Made by a program: the position numbers and the translations under genes
Part shown: one piece after another, positions 18,808 to 29,813 of the stretch
Layout of the letters: the number at the start of each line of letters is the position of its first letter
Numbering within the stretch: the first letter of the stretch is position 1
NCBI GenBank assembly: GCA_017308495.1
Contig: JAFKES010000073.1
Location: 1 to 52,623, forward strand
From: Afipia sp.
GTDB lineage: Bacteria; Pseudomonadota; Alphaproteobacteria; Rhizobiales; Xanthobacteraceae
Direction of reading: 5' to 3'
DNA: 52,623 nucleotides
Notes under the pieces: model-generated
What the model was told of the DNA's origin: nothing
What the model saw: the letters and a program-made list of their open reading frames with translations, nothing else
Database searches by the model: none

Positions 18808-19548
18808 ATGATCAGCCTTTCTCGCCGTCATCTGCTCACCGGAGCCGCCGGCCTCGTCGCCGCCACGGCCTGGCCCCGGATCGCCCTTGCCCAGACGCCG
18901 GCGCCGGCCGGCGCCGCTGAGGGCCCGTTCAAGCTGCCGCCGCTGCCTTACGCGACCGATGTGTTCGAGCCGCACATCGATGCGAAGACCATGGAAATCC
19001 ACCACGGCAAGCATCACGGCGCCTATGTCGCCAACATGAACAATTTCGCCAAGACTGCGCCGCAACTCGGCCAGACCCCGGTCGAAACCGTCCTCGCCAA
19101 CCTCGTCAACGTGCCCGACGCCATCCGCGTCGGCGTCCGCAACAATCTCGGCGGCCACGCCAACCACACGATGTTCTGGGAGATCATGGCGCCGAACGGC
19201 GGCGCGCCGGAGGGCGACGTCCTCGCCGCCATCGACCGCGATCTCGGCGGCCTCGAGAAGATGAAGGAGAGGTTCAACGCCATGGGCCTCGGCCAGTTCG
19301 GCTCCGGCTGGGTGTTCGTCACCGTCACCAAGGACGGCAAGCTCGGCATCGAGGCCATGCCCAACCAGGACACGCCGCTGATGTATGGCAAGCGGGTGCT
19401 GCTCGGCAACGACGTGTGGGAGCACGCTTATTACCTGAATTACCAGAACCGCCGCGCCGACTATCTCAAGGCGTGGTGGAACGTCGTCAACTGGCAGAAG
19501 ATCGGCGAGCGCTACGCCGCCGCGAAAGCAGGCACCCTGACGCTCTGA
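18808..19548 (+). CDS. Superoxide dismutase (Fe/Mn family), Tat-exported
   Basis: The mature part is a normal Fe/Mn superoxide dismutase (O2- to H2O2 and O2). It contains the metal-binding region KHHGAYVANMNNF, the second ligand in ANHTMFWEIM, and the final ligands in the segment GNDVWEHAYYLNYQNRRADYLKAWW (in part). The N-terminus carries a twin-arginine signal (SRRHLLTGAAGLVAATAWP, followed by IALAQ as the likely cleavage region), so the folded metalloenzyme should be exported to the periplasm. The ATG at 18808 was chosen because GGGA lies just before it; an ATG at 18772 is an alternative. Total length is 246 residues from 18808. A strong terminator follows. Confidence 0.92.
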   Translation: MISLSRRHLLTGAAGLVAATAWPRIALAQTPAPAGAAEGPFKLPPLPYATDVFEPHIDAKTMEIHHGKHHGAYVANMNNFAKTAPQLGQTPVETVLANLVNVPDAIRVGVRNNLGGHANHTMFWEIMAPNGGAPEGDVLAAIDRDLGGLEKMKERFNAMGLGQFGSGWVFVTVTKDGKLGIEAMPNQDTPLMYGKRVLLGNDVWEHAYYLNYQNRRADYLKAWWNVVNWQKIGERYAAAKAGTLTL

Positions 19549-19619
19549 CCCGTCACGATCACGACAGGCGGCCGCACTCTCAGCCGCCGAGCAAGGACGA
19601 CGCGAAACAGCGTGATCAT

Positions 19620-19650
19620 GAAGGGGCGGCTTATTACCGCCCCTTCTTTA
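19620..19650 (+). terminator. Intrinsic terminator of the superoxide dismutase gene
   Basis: Arms GAAGGGGCGG (19620-19629) and CCGCCCCTTC (19637-19646) form a 10-bp hairpin with a 7-nt loop, followed by TTTATTT. The remaining 210 bp up to the hypothetical gene at 19861 hold only its presumed promoter and an AGGAG-type ribosome-binding site. Confidence 0.88.
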
Positions 19651-19860
19651 TTTGCCCGCGATTCATGGGAAACCACGGCAAGGTCTGGAACGGAGCCGCT
19701 GTCAGCGGCTGTGCCGCCGAGCGATGTGGCCATCGCCGTGGCGCGGCTTGGCCCGGGTAAAATACCGCTGATTTTTTCGCGTCTCGAATCTTGACGCTTG
19801 TCATGGCCGATCTAGATTTTTGCTCGCCATCCGCAACAGAAAGGAGAACAGGAGGCGATC

Positions 19861-20199
19861 ATGAGTTCCGAAGTTCGTTCAGGACCCTTTGACATTTATG
19901 CAAACTCACTTCTGGCAGCGACCTTCAGCCACCCGGACGAGGTGCTGTCCAGTTCCGTTCTCAGCACCGCTGAGAAGCGCTGCGTTCTGGCCGCCTGGGC
20001 GTCCGATGCGTTTTCGGTGAGGAACAATCCCTGGCTTCGCCAGCTTCCGGGGGCGCCCGAGGCCATTCCGCTCAAGGACATTCTGAGGGCGCTCAGAAGC
20101 CTTGACGATGACGATGATGAAGGCCCTCCGCCGTTTACGGGCGGGATGGGGCAGCGGCAACAACGACCTCCCGATCAGGTGACGGCCCTGGCCTCATAG
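19861..20199 (+). CDS. Hypothetical protein with acidic Asp run
   Basis: A 112-residue protein of unknown function, preceded by an AGGAGAACAGGAGG purine tract that gives a strong ribosome-binding site. The first 85 residues look like a small helical domain (SSSVLSTAEKRCVLAAWASDA; IPLKDILRALRSL). An acidic run DDDDDE follows, then a Pro/Gln-rich tail that is probably disordered. I recall comparable short proteins in Bradyrhizobiaceae but no function. It converges with the oxyR gene. Confidence 0.7.
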   Translation: MSSEVRSGPFDIYANSLLAATFSHPDEVLSSSVLSTAEKRCVLAAWASDAFSVRNNPWLRQLPGAPEAIPLKDILRALRSLDDDDDEGPPPFTGGMGQRQQRPPDQVTALAS

Positions 20200-20274
20200 G
20201 CTTGGTTTCATAGCCTGGCCTCACAGTCCTGCACGCTGTCACACCCGAGACCGGACCGGCGCGGCCGCGTCACG

Positions 20275-21201
20275 CTATCCGGCGCGCCGCTCCGTGCCGA
20301 GGCGCCGACTCACTACGTCGCATAATGCGGCGAAATCCTGCTTGCGCGGCGAGGTGCGGCGGTAGACGAGGCCGATGCTGCGGCCGGGCTGCGGCTCCTC
20401 GAACCGCAGCATCGTCACACGATCGTCGCGCAGTTCGACATCGGCCGCGATCTGCGGGATGAGCGTGATGCCGTAGCCGTTCGCCACCATCTGCATCACG
20501 GTGGCGAGGCTGCTCGCGCCGAACGCCATGCCGCCGGTTGACGGTCCGTTCGGCCGCGCCCGCTGCGCGGTGGCGCAGAACGCCAGCGCCTGGTCGCGCA
20601 GGCAGTGGCCGTCCTCCAGCAGGATCAGCCGGCTCTGGTCGATGTCGTGCGCGGCGACGCGCGCGGCCTCCTCGCGCCGGTCGCCGGCCGGAACCGCCAG
20701 CAGGAACGGATCGTCGAACAGGTGCGTGGCCTCGATCTCGCTCTCCTGCACCGGCAGCGCCAGCATTGCGCAATCGAGCGCACCGCTCTTGATCTCGTCG
20801 AGCAGTTGCCGCGTCTGGGTCTCGCGCACCTCGAGCCGTAGATCCGGAAAGCGCGCCTGCAGATCGGGCAGGATTTTCGGCAACACGTAGGGCGCGAGCG
20901 AGGGGATGAGGCCGAGCTGCATCCGTCCGGTCAGCGGCCGGCCGCGATGCCGGGCGAAATCCAGCAGGTCGCGCGACTTTGCCAATACCTCGTCACCGCG
21001 CCGCGCGATCTCCCGCCCCGCGTCCGTCAGCGTCACCTCCCCCGGCCGCCGCTCCACCAGCGCGACGCCCAAGGTCTTTTCCAGGTCCCTGATCTGCATC
21101 GACAGCGCCGGCTGGGTCACGGCGCAGTCCTCGGCGGCGCGGCCGAAATGACCGTGGCGGGCCAGCGCCGAGAGGTATTTGAGCTGTCTCAATGTCAACA
21201 T
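20275..21201 (-). CDS. oxyR: Hydrogen-peroxide-sensing LysR regulator OxyR
   Basis: A LysR-type regulator of 308 residues: N-terminal winged helix-turn-helix (LSALARHGHFGRAAEDCAVTQPALSMQ in part), then a periplasmic-binding-protein-like sensor domain. The sensor has two Cys, Cys200 and Cys209, in GHCLRDQALAFC. This is the spacing of the E. coli Cys199-Cys208 peroxide-sensing disulfide, so it is a true OxyR rather than a generic LysR protein. It is divergent from katG, its expected target, with about 150 bp between the starts. An AT-rich imperfect palindrome lies 5 bp upstream of its start. Confidence 0.93.
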   Translation of the reverse strand: MLTLRQLKYLSALARHGHFGRAAEDCAVTQPALSMQIRDLEKTLGVALVERRPGEVTLTDAGREIARRGDEVLAKSRDLLDFARHRGRPLTGRMQLGLIPSLAPYVLPKILPDLQARFPDLRLEVRETQTRQLLDEIKSGALDCAMLALPVQESEIEATHLFDDPFLLAVPAGDRREEAARVAAHDIDQSRLILLEDGHCLRDQALAFCATAQRARPNGPSTGGMAFGASSLATVMQMVANGYGITLIPQIAADVELRDDRVTMLRFEEPQPGRSIGLVYRRTSPRKQDFAALCDVVSRRLGTERRAG

Positions 21202-21208
21202 GACGATC

Positions 21209-21222
21209 AGATAATCTTATCA
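21209..21222. promoter_or_regulatory. Possible OxyR operator in the oxyR-katG gap
   Basis: An AT-rich imperfect palindrome AGATAATCTTATCA contains a GATAA/TTATC inverted repeat. It lies just upstream of the oxyR start, in the 152-bp divergent region. LysR regulators usually bind such dyads to autoregulate and to activate the divergent gene. The arms are short, so the assignment rests mainly on position. Confidence 0.35.
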
Positions 21223-21251
21223 GGGACGCAATGTAAATCGACTGGACCTGA

Positions 21252-23555
<2,304 letters not shown>

Positions 23556-23589
23556 AACACTCCGCCACGCAAGACCGCTGACAACAACA

Positions 23590-23620
23590 AACCTCCGCGA
23601 GCTTCGCGGAGGTTTTTCTT
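23590..23620 (+). terminator. Intrinsic terminator of katG
   Basis: An 11-bp perfect stem, AACCTCCGCGA (23590-23600) and TCGCGGAGGTT (23604-23614), is followed by a T-run (TTTTTCTTTT region). Confidence 0.92.
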
Positions 23621-23691
23621 TTGTCCTCGCTCTTGCCGTTTTCCGGCGGTTGTCTCAAAGCCTTCGCGATATTCCGATTCAGGAGGTGCCG

Positions 23692-24285
23692 ATGATAAAG
23701 CTCTACTGGTCGCCGCGCTCGCGCTCGTTCTCCACGCTGTGGCTGATGGAAGAAACCGGCCAGCCCTACGAGCGCATCCTGACCGACATCGCCACCGGCG
23801 CGCAGAAGTCGCCGGATTTCCTGAAAGTGAACCCGATGGGCAAGGTGCCCGCGTTGCAGGACGGCGACGTCACCATGGCCGAGTCCGCCGCCATCTGCGC
23901 CTATGTCGCGGACCGCTATCCGCAGGCCAAGCTCGCGCCGCCGATCGGCGATCCGCGCCGCGCCAAATACCTGCAGTGGCTGTTCTTCGCGCCGAGCTGC
24001 ATCGAACCGGCGATTTTGCAGGCCTATCTGAAGCTCGATATTCCCGCCATGAGCGCGGCGTGGGGCAGCACCACGCAGACCTTCGACGTGCTCGATCAGG
24101 CGCTGGAGAAAGGACCATGGCTGCTCGGCGACGACTTCACCGCCGCCGACGTCGCCATCGGCGCGGGCATGAATTACGCCATCCGCCTGTTCAAGATGGT
24201 TCCGGAGCGGCCGAATTTCGAGCGCTATCTCGATGCCTGCGCCGCGCGGCCGGCGTTCCAGACCGCGCAGAAACTCGTTGCGTAA
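23692..24285 (+). CDS. Glutathione S-transferase family protein
   Basis: A 197-residue GST. The N-terminal thioredoxin-fold domain begins MIKLYWSPRSRSFSTLW, contains the cis-Pro motif GKVPAL and the glutathione gamma-Glu site ESAAICAYVADRYP. The C-terminal all-helical domain has LLGDDFTAADVAIG, the N-capping motif of GSTs. AGGAGGTG eight bases before the ATG is a near-perfect ribosome-binding site. The substrate is unknown. It follows katG after a terminator, so it is probably transcribed separately, although both may serve oxidative-stress defence. Confidence 0.93.
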   Translation: MIKLYWSPRSRSFSTLWLMEETGQPYERILTDIATGAQKSPDFLKVNPMGKVPALQDGDVTMAESAAICAYVADRYPQAKLAPPIGDPRRAKYLQWLFFAPSCIEPAILQAYLKLDIPAMSAAWGSTTQTFDVLDQALEKGPWLLGDDFTAADVAIGAGMNYAIRLFKMVPERPNFERYLDACAARPAFQTAQKLVA

Positions 24286-24288
24286 AGC

Positions 24289-25107
24289 TCAGTCGGCGGA
24301 TTTGTCCGCCGCCTCCGCCTTCAGCGCGTCGGGATGCGGCATCGAGATGATGTTGTAACCGGAATCGACGAAGTGCGTCTCGCCGGTGACGCCGCCCGAC
24401 ATCTCCGACAGCAGATAGAGCGCGGTGCCGCCCAGTTCGTCGAGCGTGACGCCGCGGCCGAGCGGCGAATGCTTCTGCTGGAAGGCGAACATGGCGCGCG
24501 AATCGCCGATGCCCGAACCGGCCAGCGTGCGCACCGGCCCTGCGGAAATCGCGTTGACGCGGATGCCGTTGCGCCCGAAATCCGCGGCGAGGTAACGCAC
24601 CGACGCCTCCAGCGCCGCCTTGGCCACGCCCATGACGTTATAGTTCGGCATCACCCGGGTGGAGCCGCCGAAGGTCAGCGTCACCAGCGAGCCGCCGTTC
24701 GGCATCATTTCGGAGGCGCGCCTGGCGATCTCGGTGAAGGAGAAACACGAGATCACCATGGTGCGCGAGAAATTGGCGCGGGTGGTGTCGGCGTAGCGGC
24801 CCTTCAGCTCGTTCTTGTCGGAGAAGCCGATGGCATGGACCACGAAATCGATGGCGCCCCACTTGTCCTTCATCGCGGCGAACACCGCGTCCACGCTGGC
24901 GATGTCCTCGACGTCGCATGGCAGGATCAGCGCGGCGCCGAGGGATTCGGCAAGAGGCTTCACCCGCTTGCCGAGCGCGTCCCCCTGATAGGTGAAGGCG
25001 AGTTCGGCACCCTGCGCATGCAGCGCTTTCGCGATGCCCCATGCGATCGAGTGATCGTTGGCGACGCCCATGATGAGCCCGCGCTTGCCTTGCATCAATC
25101 CTGACAT
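24289..25107 (-). CDS. fabI: Enoyl-[acyl-carrier-protein] reductase (NADH) FabI
   Basis: FabI reduces trans-2-enoyl-ACP in the last step of each fatty acid elongation cycle. It has the divergent SDR nucleotide motif of FabI (GVANDHSIAWGIA) and the Tyr-x6-Lys active site in NYNVMGVAKAALEA. The C-terminal part contains TALYLLSEMSGGVTGETHFVDSGY, the family ending. The start at 25107 is supported by AGAGGAGCTC just upstream; the open frame continues to 25200 only through an intergenic repeat. Length is 272 residues. It is the last gene of the minus-strand fabA-fabB-fabI group, separated from fabB by a 160-bp repeat-bearing gap. Confidence 0.96.
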   Translation of the reverse strand: MSGLMQGKRGLIMGVANDHSIAWGIAKALHAQGAELAFTYQGDALGKRVKPLAESLGAALILPCDVEDIASVDAVFAAMKDKWGAIDFVVHAIGFSDKNELKGRYADTTRANFSRTMVISCFSFTEIARRASEMMPNGGSLVTLTFGGSTRVMPNYNVMGVAKAALEASVRYLAADFGRNGIRVNAISAGPVRTLAGSGIGDSRAMFAFQQKHSPLGRGVTLDELGGTALYLLSEMSGGVTGETHFVDSGYNIISMPHPDALKAEAADKSAD

Positions 25108-25123
25108 ACCGAGCTCCTCTATC

Positions 25124-25244
25124 GTCATGGCAGGGCTTGTCCCGGCCATCCACGTCTTTACTTCAATATCCGTCAGAAGACGTGGATGCCCGGGACACAA
25201 GGGCGTTCACGCCCGTCTTCGACGGGCCATGCCCGGGCATGACG
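25124..25244. repeat. Intergenic palindromic repeat between fabB and fabI
   Basis: A large imperfect inverted repeat: CGTCATGG near 25124 faces GGGCATGACG ending at 25244, and inside it CCATCCACGTCTT (about 25146-25158) pairs with AAGACGTGGATG (25177-25188). Two smaller hairpins lie in the right part (GGGCGTTCACGCCC and CGTCTTCGACG). Such compound palindromes with TGTCCCGG and CCCGGGACA cores are frequent between genes in Bradyrhizobiaceae. It sits within the fab gene group and could attenuate transcription from fabB into fabI. Confidence 0.65.
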
Positions 25245-25271
25245 GTTTTCTTTCGTCGATGAAAACCAATC

Positions 25272-26495
25272 TCACGCATCGATATGCTTGAACACCAGCG
25301 TCGCGTTGGTGCCGCCGAAGCCGAACGAATTCGACAGCGCGGTGCCGACCTTGGCGTTGTCGATGCGCTTGCGCACGATCGGCATGTCGGCGAAAGCCGG
25401 ATCGAGTTCCTGGATATTGGCGCTCTCGCAGATGAACCCGTTGTTCATCATCAGCAGCGAATAGATCGCTTCCTGCACGCCGGTCGCACCCAGCGAATGC
25501 CCGGTCAGCGATTTCGTCGCCGCGATCGGCGGGCACTTGTCGCCGGCCCCGAACACGTTGCGGATCGCGCCGATTTCCGGCGGGTCGCCGGCCGGCGTCG
25601 AGGTCGCGTGCGGATTGATGTAGTCGATCTTGGTCTTCACCGTGGACAGCGCCATGCGCATGCAGCGCTCAGCGCCTTCGCCCGACGGCGCGACCATGTC
25701 GTAACCATCGGAGGTGGCGCCGTAGCCGACGATCTCGCCGTAGATCTTGGCGCCGCGCGCCTTGGCATGCTCCAGCTCTTCCAGCACCAGCACGCCGGCA
25801 CCGCCGGCGATGACGAAACCGTCGCGGTTGACGTCGTAGGCGCGCGAGGCGGTCGCCGGCGTGGCGTTGTATTTCGACGACATCGCGCCCATGGCGTCGA
25901 ACAGCACCGACATGGTCCAGTCGAGATCCTCGCAGCCGCCGGCGAAGATGATGTCCTGCTTGCCCCACTGGATCGTCTCATAGGCATTGCCGATGCAATG
26001 GTTCGACGTGGCGCAGGCCGACGAGATCGAATAATTCACGCCCTTGATCTTGAACCAGGTCGCGAGCGTCGCCGAGGCCGTGGACGACATTGCTTTCGGC
26101 ACGGCGAACGGGCCGACGCGCTTGGGACCCTTGGTGCGGGTGATGTCGGCGGCATCGACGATGGCGCGCGCGCTTGGTCCGCCCGAGCCCATGATGATGC
26201 CGGTGCGCGGATTGACCACGTCGGACTCTTCCAGTCCCGAGTCGCGGATCGCCTGCTCCATGGCGACGTGATTCCACGCCGCGCCTTCACCGAGAAAACG
26301 CATGGCGCGGCGATCGACCACCTCGGCGGGGTTGAGGGTCGGCCGGCCGAACACCTGCGAGCGGAAGCCGAGCTTGGCATAATCTTCCGCATGGGTGATG
26401 CCCGGCCTGGCATCGTGGAGGCTCGCAAGCACCTCTTGAGTGTTGTTTCCGATGGACGAGACGATCCCCATCCCCGTCACCACAACCCGCCTCAT
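25272..26495 (-). CDS. fabB: Beta-ketoacyl-ACP synthase I (FabB type)
   Basis: A condensing enzyme that extends acyl-ACP with malonyl-ACP and, in the FabA/FabB pathway, elongates cis-3-decenoyl-ACP to make unsaturated fatty acids. The Cys-His-His triad is clear: Cys161 in SSACATSNH, His296 in [12 protein letters not shown] and His333 in [10 protein letters not shown]. Length is 407 residues, and the start [16 protein letters not shown] is typical of FabB. Its position directly after fabA on the same strand supports the FabB rather than FabF identity. Confidence 0.95.
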   Translation of the reverse strand: MRRVVVTGMGIVSSIGNNTQEVLASLHDARPGITHAEDYAKLGFRSQVFGRPTLNPAEVVDRRAMRFLGEGAAWNHVAMEQAIRDSGLEESDVVNPRTGIIMGSGGPSARAIVDAADITRTKGPKRVGPFAVPKAMSSTASATLATWFKIKGVNYSISSACATSNHCIGNAYETIQWGKQDIIFAGGCEDLDWTMSVLFDAMGAMSSKYNATPATASRAYDVNRDGFVIAGGAGVLVLEELEHAKARGAKIYGEIVGYGATSDGYDMVAPSGEGAERCMRMALSTVKTKIDYINPHATSTPAGDPPEIGAIRNVFGAGDKCPPIAATKSLTGHSLGATGVQEAIYSLLMMNNGFICESANIQELDPAFADMPIVRKRIDNAKVGTALSNSFGFGGTNATLVFKHIDA

Positions 26496-26609
26496 GATTT
26501 CTCGCCCCTCGTTGCTGCGCTTGCTGGTGTCGCGCCTTGCCCGCCCGACGCCGGCTCCCGCAGCCGGCGGATTGATCTGCCCATCCCGAGTGAGCTTACG
26601 CTCTCTGCA

Positions 26610-27140
26610 TCACGTTCCCGGCTGCAATGCGGCGTCCTGCTGGAATAGTCCGACTTTCAGGTCCTTGGCGCGATAGATGACTTCACCGTCGGCCGTCAGC
26701 GTGCCGTCGGCGATGCCGAGCCAGAGCTTCGAGCGCATCACGCGCTTGATGTCGATATCGTACACGACACTGGTGACATGGGGCAGAACCTGTCCGGTGA
26801 ACTTGAGCTCGCTCAGGCCCAGCGCGCGCCCGCGCCCCTGCCCGCCGGACCAGCCGAGAAAAAACCCGACCATCTGCCACAGCGCGTCGAGACCGAGGCA
26901 GCCCGGCATCACCGGATCGCCCTTGAAGTGACAGCCGAAGAACCAGAGATCGGACTTCACATCCAGCTCGGCCCGCACCAACCCCTTGCCGAACTCGCCG
27001 CCGCTGTCGTTGATCTCGGTGATCCGGTCGAACATCAGCATCGGCGGCAGCGGCAATTGCGCGTTGCCCGGCCCAAACAGCTCACCCCGGCCGCAGGCCA
27101 GGAGTTCCTCGTAAGAATAGCTGTTCTGGGGCTGAAACAT
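26610..27140 (-). CDS. fabA: 3-hydroxydecanoyl-[ACP] dehydratase/isomerase FabA
   Basis: FabA dehydrates 3-hydroxydecanoyl-ACP and isomerises the product to cis-3-decenoyl-ACP, the branch point to unsaturated fatty acids. The hot-dog fold active-site pair is visible as His71 ([11 protein letters not shown]) and Asp85 (LGLDALWQM). At 176 residues it matches the family length. The start [10 protein letters not shown] at 27140 was chosen over an upstream frame extension that has no family similarity. It heads the fabA-fabB-fabI group and is divergent from irr, a conserved arrangement in rhizobia. Confidence 0.96.
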   Translation of the reverse strand: MFQPQNSYSYEELLACGRGELFGPGNAQLPLPPMLMFDRITEINDSGGEFGKGLVRAELDVKSDLWFFGCHFKGDPVMPGCLGLDALWQMVGFFLGWSGGQGRGRALGLSELKFTGQVLPHVTSVVYDIDIKRVMRSKLWLGIADGTLTADGEVIYRAKDLKVGLFQQDAALQPGT

Positions 27141-27280
27141 CGGAATACCTTTTTGCCAAGCCTGCGCGGCGGATGGTGTCGCGCGGACCTCTAACATAGG
27201 CCCCGGCACGGGCAAAGTGTCCGCAACAGCTTGATTCCGGGTGATTTTGCCCCCACATGCATCACGCAGTTGCGAAAAAC

Positions 27281-27309
27281 TTGCATCTGATGCGGCCTGT
27301 TCTTATACT
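27281..27309 (+). promoter_or_regulatory. Probable sigma-70 promoter of irr
   Basis: TTGCAT (27281-27286) and TATACT (27304-27309) are spaced by exactly 17 bp. The predicted transcription start near 27316 leaves a leader of about 50 nt before the irr ATG. The 230-bp divergent gap must also contain the fabA promoter on the other strand, which I could not place with confidence. Confidence 0.6.
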
Positions 27310-27368
27310 GGCGCGAAATATGCATTTCCGGATCGGAGCGGGACGCCGCCCGACCACCGGTTAGGGGT

Positions 27369-27881
27369 ATGAGTGGTCCGATGAACGAAATGACGATGAT
27401 CGAGACGAAGCGCGACGACAGCGACAGCCGCGCCGATGGCCATCATCACGGTCACGCGCCCATATTGACCGGCTGCCCGTGGCACGACGTCAACGAGATG
27501 CTGCAATCCGTCGGCCTGCGCCCAACCCGTCAGCGCATGGCGCTGAGCTGGCTGCTGTTCGGCAAGGGCGACCGTCACCTCACCGCGGAAATGCTGTACG
27601 AGGAAGCGACCCAGGCCAAGGTGCCGGTGTCGCTGGCCACCGTCTACAACACGCTCAACCAGCTCACCGAGGCGGGATTGCTGCGCCAGGTCAGCGTCGA
27701 CGGCACCAAGACCTATTTCGACACCAACACCACCACCCATCATCACTTCTATGTCGAGGGCAACCACGAGCTGGTCGATATTCCCAATCCCAACCTCGTG
27801 CTGCAGACCATGCCCGAGGTGCCTGAGGGCTACGAGATCAGCCGCATCGACATGGTGGTGCGCCTGCGCAAGAAGCGCTGA
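27369..27881 (+). CDS. irr: Iron response regulator Irr (Fur family)
   Basis: Irr is the heme-responsive Fur-family regulator of rhizobia; it accumulates when iron is low and controls heme synthesis and iron genes. The protein has the winged-helix domain (GLRPTRQRMALSWLLFGKG; VSLATVYNTLNQLTEAGLL). Two heme-sensing features known from Bradyrhizobium japonicum Irr are present: a heme regulatory motif GCPWHD with Cys36-Pro37, and the His cluster HHH at about 124-126. A further His-rich stretch (GHHHGHAP) lies before the Cys-Pro motif. The start could be 27369 or the in-frame ATG at 27381 or 27390. It is divergent from fabA. Confidence 0.95.
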   Translation: MSGPMNEMTMIETKRDDSDSRADGHHHGHAPILTGCPWHDVNEMLQSVGLRPTRQRMALSWLLFGKGDRHLTAEMLYEEATQAKVPVSLATVYNTLNQLTEAGLLRQVSVDGTKTYFDTNTTTHHHFYVEGNHELVDIPNPNLVLQTMPEVPEGYEISRIDMVVRLRKKR

Positions 27882-27912
27882 ACGTCCATCAGCGCTGCCT
27901 ACGCGTGACAAC

Positions 27913-27945
27913 ATTGCCGGGCTTTGACCCGGCAATTTGTTTTTT
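27913..27945 (+). terminator. Terminator hairpin after irr
   Basis: Arms ATTGCCGGG (27913-27921) and CCCGGCAAT (27928-27936) are followed by TTGTTTTTT. The hairpin core is the same as the REP-like element at 7652-7680, so an intergenic repeat seems to serve here as an intrinsic terminator. The convergent SH3 gene lies just downstream. Confidence 0.82.
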
Positions 27946-27977
27946 GCCGATAAGCCTGATTGATCGGCGCGCCGGTC

Positions 27978-28505
27978 TCAGTTGACCTTCTCGTCGGCGT
28001 AGACGCCCCACAGCCGCTGCTGTTCGATCCAGCCGTCGAAGCCGCTGCCGTTGATGCGGCACCAGCCGCCGACGCAGCGTTTGACGCTGGCGACCACGCC
28101 CGCCTGCAGCCGCGCCGCGACCCCACTGGCCGCATCGGGGCTGTCGTAGATCGGCGCCAGTTCGTCCTTCCGCTTCATGGTGATCACTGCGGTGCGCTTG
28201 CCCGACAGCAGCGAGTGATACACCCAGCCCTCCGCGCCTTCCGAATCGCGCACCCGCCGCCAGTTCTCGAATTCCGCGGTGATCTCCACCGGCAGTCCGG
28301 CGCGGGTATAGATCCAGCTCACGTCCTGATCCTTGGTGGGACCGACGCGGACATTGACGTGGTCGGACTTCAGGCTGACGTAGCGCGGCACCGGCAGGCC
28401 GCTGGCGCTCACCACCATCTCCTTGGCCGCGAGCCCCGTCGCGCAGGAGGCGAACCACACCGCTCCCGCCGCCGCCAGCAACCTCAAACTCCTGACACAC
28501 CCCAT
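27978..28505 (-). CDS. Exported SH3-domain protein
   Basis: A 175-residue protein with a signal peptide (MGCVRSLRLLAAAGAVWFASCATGLAA, in part) followed by two bacterial SH3-like repeats of about 60 residues each. The first contains VNVRVGPTKDQDVSWIYTRAGLPV and WRRVRDSEGAEGWVYHSLL. The second contains APIYDSPDAASGVAARLQ and WCRINGSGFDGWIEQQRLWGVY. Such SH3_4-type proteins are usually periplasmic and thought to bind peptidoglycan or other cell-wall components, but no reaction is known. The start at 28505 marks the beginning of the signal peptide; the frame stays open further upstream without family features. Confidence 0.82.
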   Translation of the reverse strand: MGCVRSLRLLAAAGAVWFASCATGLAAKEMVVSASGLPVPRYVSLKSDHVNVRVGPTKDQDVSWIYTRAGLPVEITAEFENWRRVRDSEGAEGWVYHSLLSGKRTAVITMKRKDELAPIYDSPDAASGVAARLQAGVVASVKRCVGGWCRINGSGFDGWIEQQRLWGVYADEKVN

Positions 28506-28769
28506 CTGACCGTCCTTCGCGCCTGACCGACGTCCCCGCGTCACCGCCCGTCCACTGCTTTTGAGGCCCCGCGACACCCGGCGGGCACGCTTGGGGTTCT
28601 TGTCTTGGCGCGGCCTTCTGCTAGAGAGGACTTCGGGGCCAAGCACCTGAAAAGCTGCGAAAAGCTCACCGGACCGGTGACGATGGCCTACAATCGAACA
28701 GGCCGGTTAATGTGGCCTGAACGGGCGGGTGAAAGCGGCCTGAAACGGACCAAGGGGACGTCTGACAGA

Positions 28770-29774
28770 ATGAGCCTGGGTAAGAAAAAGCCTCTGGTGG
28801 TGGTGACGCGAAAGCTGCCCGACAGCACCGAAACGCGCATGCGCGAGCTTTTCGACACCCGGCTCAATCTCGACGACACGCCGATGACCCCGGCGCAACT
28901 GGCCGAGGCGGTGCGCAGCGCCGACATTCTGGTTCCCACCGTTTCCGACGAGATCACCGCCGACATGCTGAGCCAGCCCGACATCCGGCTGAAGCTGATC
29001 GCCCATTTCGGCAACGGGGTGGACAATATCGACGTACCGGCGGCGATGGCGCGCGGCATCACCGTCACCAACACGCCGAAGGTGCTGACCGAAGACACCG
29101 CCGACATGACCATGGCGCTGATCCTCGCAGTGCCGCGCCGGCTGATTGAGGGCGCGGCGATCCTGACCGAAGGCAAGGACTGGCCCGGCTGGTCGCCGAC
29201 CTGGATGCTGGGCCACCGCATCGGCGGCAAGCGCCTCGGCATCATCGGCATGGGCCGCATCGGCCAGGCCTTGGCGCGGCGCGCCCACGCCTTCGGCATG
29301 CAGATCCACTATCACAACCGCCGCCCGGTGGCGCCGCAGATCGAAGAAGACCTCAGCGCCACCTACTGGGACAGCCTCGACCAGATGCTGGCGCGGATGG
29401 ATTTCATCTCGGTCAACTGCCCGCATACGCCGGCGACCTTCCACCTGCTGTCGGCGCGGCGGCTGAAGCTGATCCGCAAGGACGCCTATGTCATCAACAC
29501 CGCGCGCGGCGAGATCATCGACGAGGCGACGCTGACCCGGCTGATCGCGGACGGCGACATCGCCGGCGCGGCGCTGGACGTCTACGAGAACGAGCCCGCG
29601 GTCAATCCCAAGCTGGTGCAACTGGCCAAGGCCGGCAAGGTGGCGCTGCTGCCGCACATGGGATCGGCCACCATCGAGGGCCGGGTCGAGACCGGCGAGA
29701 AGGTGATGATCAACATCCGCACCTTCCTCGACGGCCACCGCCCGCCCGACCGCGTGCTGCCGGGCGTGGTGTAA
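28770..29774 (+). CDS. D-isomer specific 2-hydroxyacid dehydrogenase (GyaR-like)
   Basis: This 334-residue NAD(P)-dependent enzyme most resembles glyoxylate/hydroxypyruvate reductase and D-glycerate dehydrogenase (GyaR). It has the Rossmann motif GMGRIG (160-165) and the family catalytic residues Arg246 (NTARGEIID), Glu275 (ENEPAV) and His296 (LLPHMGSAT). The substrate-loop motif FGNGVDNIDV is present. The start at 28770 (MSLGKKKPLVVVTRKLP) is preceded by AAGGGGACG; a longer frame upstream is not conserved. The physiological substrate is inferred only by family resemblance. Confidence 0.9.
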   Translation: MSLGKKKPLVVVTRKLPDSTETRMRELFDTRLNLDDTPMTPAQLAEAVRSADILVPTVSDEITADMLSQPDIRLKLIAHFGNGVDNIDVPAAMARGITVTNTPKVLTEDTADMTMALILAVPRRLIEGAAILTEGKDWPGWSPTWMLGHRIGGKRLGIIGMGRIGQALARRAHAFGMQIHYHNRRPVAPQIEEDLSATYWDSLDQMLARMDFISVNCPHTPATFHLLSARRLKLIRKDAYVINTARGEIIDEATLTRLIADGDIAGAALDVYENEPAVNPKLVQLAKAGKVALLPHMGSATIEGRVETGEKVMINIRTFLDGHRPPDRVLPGVV

Positions 29775-29813
29775 ACGACATCGTTGCGACGACAGCGGCC
29801 GAGCGATGTCCGC

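Noticed and set aside
25108-25200. Upstream extension of fabI
   Set aside because: It reads through the palindromic intergenic repeat and lacks a ribosome-binding site, while 25107 has AGAGGAG just before it.
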